DNA from: Tetragenococcus koreensis
Lineage (GTDB): Bacteria; Bacillota; Bacilli; Lactobacillales; Enterococcaceae
Length of the DNA stretch: 64,000 bases
NCBI RefSeq assembly: GCF_003795145.1
Contig: NZ_CP027786.1
Location: forward strand, 1,798,001 to 1,862,000
Direction of reading: 5' to 3'
The first letter of the stretch is position 1. Every line of letters starts with the position of its first letter. This document shows positions 58,351 through 64,000 of this stretch, piece after piece. A program made the position numbers and the translations under genes. A model generated the notes under the pieces. That model made no database searches, was not told the origin of the DNA, and saw nothing but the letters and a program-made list of their open reading frames with translations.

Positions 58351-59283
58351 TTATTTAGTTATAACGGTACCAACAGTTTCACTTTGATCCATTTTACCTA
58401 AGTTTTCTAAAGACGTGATTATCGCTTGTTTATCTGGGTTATTATTCGCAAATGAAATGGCCGCTTCAATTTTCGGTAACATGCTACCTGGCGCAAAATG
58501 TCCTTGGTCTTTATATTTTTCTAATTCTTCAACTGTTACTTGCTCTAATTTTTTCTCATTTTCTTTACCATAATTAATATACACGTTATCGACGCCGGTT
58601 AGAATGATAAAAGTATCTGCCTGAACTAAATCGGCTAGTTTTTCTGAGGCAAAATCTTTATCAATAACTGCTTCTATTCCTTGTAAAGATTTGCCTACAA
58701 CTGGAATACCGCCACCACCACATGAAATGGTAACAACGTCATTATCAACAAGTGTATTAATTGTATTTGCTTCATGAATATCAATTGGTTTAGGGCTAGG
58801 CACAACCTTGCGCCAACCACGGCCGGCATCTTCTTTAAATGTCGCGCCGGAACCCATTTCTTCTTCAGCCTCTTCTTTAGACAAAAATGGACCTACTGGT
58901 TTTGATGGATTTTTAAACGCAGGATCATTTTCATCAACGATAACTTGAGTTAATATTGTTGCAACTTGTTTATCAATTCCACTCTTAGCTAACTCGTTAC
59001 TCATAGCGTTTGACAGCCAGTAACCAATACTACCTTGTGTCATCGCCACACAAGTATCTAGTGGCATCGCAGGGTTTTTTTCACTATTAGCAGCCTGCTG
59101 TTGTAATAATAAATTTCCTACTTGTGGTCCATTTCCATGTGAAATAATCAAATCATTACCAGCCTGAACTAATTGAACTAAATATTTAGCGGTTTGGATT
59201 AGCGCTTCTTGCTGCCCCTTTGCGCTTGCGTCATTCGAAAGAATCGCATTTCCACCTAAGGCTACGACAACTTTTTTTCCCAT
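58351..59283 (-). CDS. arcC: Carbamate kinase
   Basis: This enzyme of 310 residues makes ATP from carbamoyl phosphate and ADP, the energy-yielding end of the arginine deiminase pathway. [14 protein letters not shown] at the N terminus, [13 protein letters not shown] and [10 protein letters not shown] are typical. ATG 59283 is chosen to fit the family start. A GTG nine bases upstream lies at a better distance from AAAGG and could be used instead. Confidence 0.94.
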   Translation of the reverse strand: MGKKVVVALGGNAILSNDASAKGQQEALIQTAKYLVQLVQAGNDLIISHGNGPQVGNLLLQQQAANSEKNPAMPLDTCVAMTQGSIGYWLSNAMSNELAKSGIDKQVATILTQVIVDENDPAFKNPSKPVGPFLSKEEAEEEMGSGATFKEDAGRGWRKVVPSPKPIDIHEANTINTLVDNDVVTISCGGGGIPVVGKSLQGIEAVIDKDFASEKLADLVQADTFIILTGVDNVYINYGKENEKKLEQVTVEELEKYKDQGHFAPGSMLPKIEAAISFANNNPDKQAIITSLENLGKMDQSETVGTVITK

Positions 59284-59328
59284 AATTATCACTAAAACCC
59301 TTTCTTTTATCAAATAAAAATAATAATT

Positions 59329-59394
59329 GAAAAAATAGTCTGTAGTTACATATATATGGTTTTATCTATACAATAACTACAAACTATCTTTTTC
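59329..59394 (-). other. Large hairpin between arcB and arcC
   Basis: Arms of about 20 bases at 59329-59348 and 59374-59394 pair with two exceptions around a 25-base AT-rich loop. It lies 30 bases beyond the arcB stop inside the arc operon. It may act as a processing or stabilising site, or as a partial terminator that lowers arcC expression. Confidence 0.7.
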
Positions 59395-59423
59395 CATCAT
59401 AACAGAAAAATCACCTACTTAGT

Positions 59424-60443
59424 TTACACACGTGGAATAAACAAATTACCCAATGTTGCTGCCATAATGGCTTTAATTGAATGCATTCTATTTTCTGCTT
59501 CTTCAAATTGACGCGCATGTTTACTTCTAAATGCTTCGTCAGTAATTTCCATTTCGTCGATTCCAAATTTTTCAGAAACCATTTTTCCATATTGCGTTTT
59601 AGTATCATGAAAAGCAGGTAAACAATGCAGAATAATTAAATTATCATCTTGGTTTCCTGTCTTTTTAACCATGTCCATATTAATTTGGTATGGTTTCAAC
59701 AAATTAACGCGCTCTTCAAACTTATCTTCTTCCCCCATTGATACCCAAACGTCGGTGTATAAGACATTAGCATCCTTAACGCCTTTTTCTACATCATCAG
59801 TTACCATTAACTGAGCCCCAGATTCTTTGGCAAATTTTTCAGCGTAATCAACTACTTCTTGGGTAGGCGACAATTCTTTTGGCGCGCAAATCCGTACGTT
59901 CACACCTAAGATCGCTCCGGTTACTAAAAGACTGTTTGCCATATTATTACGACCATCGCCGACATAAACTAACGTAATGTCTTCTAAATGTCCAAAAGCT
60001 TCTTTAACAGTCATAAAGTCAGCAATCATTTGAGTAGGATGCCATTGGTCAGTTAGTCCATTCCATACAGGAACGCCAGAATACTCCGCTAACTCTTCTA
60101 CTGTTTCCTGGCTAAACCCACGAAATTCAATCCCATCAAACATACTACCTAATACAATTGCAGTATCTTCAACAGATTCTTTTTTCCCTAATTGAATATC
60201 ATTTGCGCCTAAAAATTCGGGATGAGCACCTAAGTCAATAGCTGCTGTGGTAAATGCAGAACGTGTTCTTGTTGAATTTTTTTCAAACAATAGTGCAATA
60301 TTTTTACCTTCTAAATAATGATGCGGTACACCTCTTTTTTTCAAATCTTTTAGATGTAAACTAAGATCAATAAGATATTCTAACTCCCCACGAGTAAAAT
60401 CTTTTTCAGCTAATAAACTACGTCCTTGAAATACTGATGTCAT
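59424..60443 (-). CDS. arcB: Ornithine carbamoyltransferase, catabolic
   Basis: This enzyme of 339 residues converts citrulline and phosphate to ornithine and carbamoyl phosphate. [16 protein letters not shown] is the carbamoyl-phosphate site, [11 protein letters not shown] and HCLPAFHD the ornithine-side motifs. It begins 18 bases after arcA. Its place in the arc operon shows the catabolic role. Confidence 0.96.
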   Translation of the reverse strand: MTSVFQGRSLLAEKDFTRGELEYLIDLSLHLKDLKKRGVPHHYLEGKNIALLFEKNSTRTRSAFTTAAIDLGAHPEFLGANDIQLGKKESVEDTAIVLGSMFDGIEFRGFSQETVEELAEYSGVPVWNGLTDQWHPTQMIADFMTVKEAFGHLEDITLVYVGDGRNNMANSLLVTGAILGVNVRICAPKELSPTQEVVDYAEKFAKESGAQLMVTDDVEKGVKDANVLYTDVWVSMGEEDKFEERVNLLKPYQINMDMVKKTGNQDDNLIILHCLPAFHDTKTQYGKMVSEKFGIDEMEITDEAFRSKHARQFEEAENRMHSIKAIMAATLGNLFIPRV

Positions 60444-60461
60444 TGTAATCTCTCCTATTCT

Positions 60462-61694
60462 CTATTTTGTAAGATCTTCACGATATAACGGCATACTCAT
60501 ACAACGAGGTCCACCACGTCCACGTACTAATTCACTACCAGGAATATAATTTAATTTTACTCCTGCTCTTTCTAATGCTTTGTTAGTTACTGTATTACGA
60601 TCGTATACAACAACTTCGCCGGGGGCAATCGTTAGCGTATTTGATCCATCATTCCATTGTTCTCTTGCAGCAGCTGTAATGTTCCCATCTCCACAACGAA
60701 TCAATTGTACAGAATCACGATTTAAATACTTCGCTAAAATACGTTCTAGCGTATCTTCCTCTCGAGTAATATTTAGTTCACCATTTTCTTTAGGCGTAAT
60801 AGAATAAACTTCTAAAGCGCCTTCAATCTCAGGATGAATCGTGAATTTGTCATAGTCAATCATTGTAAAAACGGTATCCAAATGCATAAATTTCCGATAT
60901 TCACCAATGTTAAAAGCTAATACACAATTGAAACCTAGTTCTTGTTCAAAAATGTTTTTTGCTAATTTTTCAATAGATGCCGCATCCGTCCGCTGTGAAA
61001 TACCGACAGCTAATACATCTTTAGAAAGTACTAACTCGTCACCGCCTTCAATTCGAGTTGTATCATTGCGGTCATAAACCTTAGGAACTTCTTGTCCAGC
61101 AAAACGTGGATGGTAATCAAATATATATTGACCATATATCGTTTCTCTTTGTCTTGTTACCGAATACATATGATTTAAAGAAACCCCATTACCCATTGTA
61201 GCAAAATTATCTCGAGTAAAATATAAGTTAGGCATCGGATCAATGATAAATGAATAGTCACTTTCTATCATATCTGTCAAACCTTCAACTTTGTACTCTG
61301 GCATTTCAACTTTTTGAATGCCAGCAATCGTCTTATCGATTAGTTTGCGGTTATCTTTAATCCCAACTAGCATTTCTTTTACTTTTTCTTTTACCGCATG
61401 GCCACGAATCCCTGCTTCGTCCAAATATTGATCGATAAATTGTATCCGTATTTCTTCATTTACTAATGATTCCGCTGCCAAATCTTCTAAGTAAACGACC
61501 TCTACTCCTTTTTCACGTAATACTTTCGCAAAATGATCATGTTCTTTTTGTGCTTGCTCTAGAAATGGAATATCATCAAACAACAATCTTTCTAGATAAT
61601 CAGGCATCAAATTTTCCAATTCTTTTCCAGGTCGATGAAGCATTACTGTTTCAAGCTTCCCTATTTCTGAAAAAACATTAATTGGCTTACTCAT
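60462..61694 (-). CDS. arcA: Arginine deiminase
   Basis: This enzyme of 410 residues hydrolyses arginine to citrulline and ammonia, which helps in acid tolerance and ATP supply. [31 protein letters not shown], and the C-terminal [12 protein letters not shown] with the catalytic Cys are present. GGAGG lies before the ATG. It heads the operon arcA-B-C-R-D, divergent from argR. Confidence 0.96.
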   Translation of the reverse strand: MSKPINVFSEIGKLETVMLHRPGKELENLMPDYLERLLFDDIPFLEQAQKEHDHFAKVLREKGVEVVYLEDLAAESLVNEEIRIQFIDQYLDEAGIRGHAVKEKVKEMLVGIKDNRKLIDKTIAGIQKVEMPEYKVEGLTDMIESDYSFIIDPMPNLYFTRDNFATMGNGVSLNHMYSVTRQRETIYGQYIFDYHPRFAGQEVPKVYDRNDTTRIEGGDELVLSKDVLAVGISQRTDAASIEKLAKNIFEQELGFNCVLAFNIGEYRKFMHLDTVFTMIDYDKFTIHPEIEGALEVYSITPKENGELNITREEDTLERILAKYLNRDSVQLIRCGDGNITAAAREQWNDGSNTLTIAPGEVVVYDRNTVTNKALERAGVKLNYIPGSELVRGRGGPRCMSMPLYREDLTK

Positions 61695-62074
61695 AGTGTA
61701 AATCCTCCTTTATTTATCTTGCAAATTAAGAATAGCAAATTTTTAGTCTAATATTGTGAAGTATCCATCAAAAAGAAAGAAGAGTATACAACATTATTCA
61801 ATTATCCGTATACTTTCGCCCGAAAAGAATGCGCTTTCTTTGAAAATAGCAAATATTTGTTGTATATTTACCATTATTTTTTTCCTTTTATTCATAATTT
61901 TTTTATTACTCACTCTATAAGGATTGTGTTTTTTTACACAAATAAACAATTAAACATTTTTACCTTTTGAGAAAACTTAAAATAAAATGTAAAGAAAAAG
62001 TACGCAATAATTGTTATAATATAATGAGATAGTAAACATACTTGGTAAAATTTAACCAAAAGGTGGTAAAAAAA
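61695..62074. promoter_or_regulatory. arcA-argR regulatory region
   Basis: This 380-base gap carries several candidate sites. TTGTG-N8-CACAA at 61924-61941 is a perfect palindrome of Rex or Crp/ArcR type. AGTATAC-N18-GTATACT (61783-61789, 61808-61814) is a perfect inverted repeat. AGAATGCGCTTTCT (61826-61839) resembles a catabolite-response box. TATAAT occurs at 62015-62020 before argR. ATTCAT at 61890-61895 may be part of an ARG box. The arcA promoter itself was not fixed. Confidence 0.5.
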
Positions 62075-62557
62075 TTGAAACGCTCACAGCGACAAGCTAT
62101 TATAAAGAAAGTCGTTACTGAAAACGAAATCACTACTCAGAAAAAATTGTTAGATTTACTTAAAAAAGAGAATGTCTCCACTACACAAGCTACAATCTCT
62201 CGTGACATACGAGAATTAAACATTGCAAAGGTAGAAGATGAAAGTGGAAAATCATATTACCGAATACTAAATAATTCCGTTCTGGGAATGAAAAAGACAC
62301 AAGAAGAACGATTAAGCGATATCATCATTGAAACCGGTGTCTCTTTAACCCAGATAGAATTTACTAATTTATTAACCGTACTCCCAGGAAACGGTAATGC
62401 AATTGGAGTACTAATTGATAGAGTTCGGGTAGAAAATAGCAGTAAGATCGTTGGCTGTATAGCTGGTGATGATACTATTTTAATTCTTTCAAAAAATAAA
62501 GAAGACGCTCGTATGGTAAATGAATATTTCAGACAATATTTATTCCATACTTTATGA
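62075..62557 (+). CDS. argR: Arginine repressor/regulator ArgR
   Basis: This 160-residue ArgR/AhrC-family protein has a winged-helix DNA-binding domain with TTQATISRDIRELNIAKV (about 39-56) and a C-terminal oligomerisation and arginine-binding domain containing VLPGNGNAIGVLIDR and GCIAGDDTILIL. The start is TTG at 62075 because AAAGGTGG lies at a good distance and the length then fits. It is divergent from arcA and probably controls the arc operon together with ArcR. Confidence 0.9.
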   Translation: MKRSQRQAIIKKVVTENEITTQKKLLDLLKKENVSTTQATISRDIRELNIAKVEDESGKSYYRILNNSVLGMKKTQEERLSDIIIETGVSLTQIEFTNLLTVLPGNGNAIGVLIDRVRVENSSKIVGCIAGDDTILILSKNKEDARMVNEYFRQYLFHTL

Positions 62558-62627
62558 CAAAAAGTCATTGAATAAATCGCGATGTTGAAAGTCCTTGTCT
62601 TACAAGGATTAACGATTGTAATAAAAA

Positions 62628-62688
62628 AGAAATCGGAAGGTAAAACCCTATGAAATGAGGATTTGGCCTTTCCGATTTCTATTTTTTT
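62628..62688 (+). terminator. argR terminator
   Basis: GAAATCGGAAGG and CCTTTCCGATTTC form a long stem with a bulge around a 26-base loop, followed by a run of seven T. Confidence 0.75.
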
Positions 62689-62801
62689 AGAATTTCACGG
62701 TATAAATGAAAATAGAAAAAAGAATCATAAGAAAAGCCGACAAATCGAGCGATTTCCACTATAATAGTAGTAACGACAAAACTAAATAGGAGGCTTTTCT
62801 T

Positions 62802-64000
62802 ATGAATTCTGAAACTATTGTACCATACAATATCAACTTATTTGAAGATTTTGATTGCGGACCGCTTCAAGAGTTTGAAGCTCTATTAAATCAGATCCCT
62901 TACCAGCACTTGATCCAGGAATTAGATGACCGACGTGCGAGCGGACGCGATGATTGGCCGAACGACGCGATGTTTCGCTGCTGGATTGCGATGTTTGTCT
63001 TCCATCATCAAGGGCCCACGGAGTTAATCAATGAACTTGAGCGGAATCCTTTTTTACGTCATGCTTGTCATCTTGAACCACGCTACAATCGAAAAAACGG
63101 CCGCAAAAGTTTAGCTCCTAGTCCTTCAGCTTTCACACGATTTCAAAGGCGACTGATCGATGTTCAAGACCTGCTCGACGCCCTATTTGCCCATATGACC
63201 GAGGAGCTACAAGAAGCGCTCTCCGACCTCGGCGAAAGCTTAGCTTTGGATGGCAAAATTATTGAAGCCTATGCCCAAAGACCGCCAAAAAAGAAAAAAT
63301 GCGAGGGGCGCCGAGATCACGATGCCAATTATACCCAAAAGTCTTATACCTCTACGACAAAAGAAGGGAAAATCCAAACAAAATCCGCTTGGTTTTATGG
63401 TTATCGCGTGCATCTAATCGCCGATGCCAGATATGAGTTGCCCCTTTTATTTCGAGTAACACCCGCGGCGAATGGGGAAAAAACGGTGGCTAAGGAAATG
63501 GTGGCCCAAATGCCTTCCTGGCTGGCGGAACGTTGCGACCATTTATCCGCAGATAAAGGCTATGACGGAGGAAAATTACGCGAGATCATTGAAGATCGAG
63601 GGATGAAGCCGATCATCGATATCGTAAATCATTGGCAAGGAGAAAGCACCCGACAATATCAAGATACCGACTTCGTTTATACTTATAAAGGTGAAGTTTA
63701 TTATGTGAGCCATCGAGGAAAGCTTATCCGAGCGCAATACAAGGGGTATCATGCCGCTTCGGACACCCTTCGTTATGAAACGCATCCGAAAAATGGGGCG
63801 GGGATTCATCGGGTTTCGATTCCACGCGCCGAAGATCCACGGGTCTTTAACTTGATCGGGCGGGATTCGAAAAAATTTCAACGTTATTATAACGAGCGCT
63901 CCGCCGTGGAACGGGTTAACGGCCGGATCGACCGCGATTATCTCTTTGAAGATCATCGGATACGGGGCTTAGCGAAAATGAAATTGCATGTGACCACCAC
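62802..64000 (+). CDS. DDE transposase of an insertion sequence, partial at the right edge
   Basis: An open frame runs from ATG 62802, preceded by AGGAGG, to the window end (about 400 codons, no stop). LALDGKIIEAY gives the first Asp, SADKGYDG the second and YNERSAVERVNGRID the Glu. The N-terminal part with FRCWIAMFVFHHQGPTEL resembles the DUF772 region of IS5/IS1182-like transposases. A promoter is visible upstream (CCGACA, 17 bases, TATAAT at 62760-62765). G+C-rich codons such as GCG, CCG and CGG contrast with the neighbours and suggest recent transfer. The element's ends were not found. Confidence 0.85.
   Translation, partial: MNSETIVPYNINLFEDFDCGPLQEFEALLNQIPYQHLIQELDDRRASGRDDWPNDAMFRCWIAMFVFHHQGPTELINELERNPFLRHACHLEPRYNRKNGRKSLAPSPSAFTRFQRRLIDVQDLLDALFAHMTEELQEALSDLGESLALDGKIIEAYAQRPPKKKKCEGRRDHDANYTQKSYTSTTKEGKIQTKSAWFYGYRVHLIADARYELPLLFRVTPAANGEKTVAKEMVAQMPSWLAERCDHLSADKGYDGGKLREIIEDRGMKPIIDIVNHWQGESTRQYQDTDFVYTYKGEVYYVSHRGKLIRAQYKGYHAASDTLRYETHPKNGAGIHRVSIPRAEDPRVFNLIGRDSKKFQRYYNERSAVERVNGRIDRDYLFEDHRIRGLAKMKLHVTT

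Noticed and set aside
62257-62568. 103-codon minus-strand frame opposite argR
   Set aside because: Antisense shadow of a well-supported gene, with no ribosome-binding site.

Overview
The window comes from a low-GC lactic acid bacterium of the Enterococcaceae, most likely Tetragenococcus or a close relative. The partial 16S rRNA at the left edge has an enterococcus/tetragenococcus-type 5' region. Many proteins carry acidic tails or linkers, as in salt-tolerant members of the group. The arcABCRD gene order matches the enterococcal arginine deiminase operon. The species call is inference and was not searched.

Left part (1-21.5 kb) is housekeeping. The 5' end of a 16S gene with its promoter is followed by a long minus-strand array: pth-mfd-yabM-rqcP-divIC-yabR-tilS-hpt-ftsH-hslO-lysS. 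This is the conserved Firmicute order without the sporulation genes found in Bacillus. Then come ldh, a YkuD L,D-transpeptidase, yebC, a VanZ-like protein and pepF.

Middle part (21.5-46.2 kb) is mostly transport and respiration. It holds an MFS carrier, an aldehyde dehydrogenase and a MerR-controlled drug-efflux pair. A short aerobic respiratory chain follows in pieces: ndh, menA, a polyprenyl diphosphate synthase and, 6 kb further on, cydABDC. Together they encode NADH to quinone to cytochrome bd, although no other menaquinone genes are present here. Between them lie a transglutaminase-like protein with an OppA lipoprotein, a NusG-domain-II protein, and a 37-residue basic protein next to a zinc-binding AdcA lipoprotein.

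Right part (46.2-64 kb) contains argS with a T-box leader and then an accessory region. An intact plus-strand cassette (YbaK/ProX-type deacylase, MarR, ornithine-cyclodeaminase-like enzyme, threonine-dehydratase-like enzyme) starts from a promoter inside a 16-bp inverted repeat. A second, decayed deacylase-MarR pair lies 4 kb away. It is split by an IS1380-type element with a 5-bp target duplication and also carries a stop codon and frameshifts. Between the two copies are a free-standing B3/4 tRNA-editing domain, an acetyltransferase and a transposon ATPase remnant. This is the most unusual part of the window: tRNA-editing domains grouped with amino-acid-converting enzymes. The arginine deiminase operon (arcA-B-C-R-D) with divergent argR follows. 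A second, GC-richer transposase runs off the right end.
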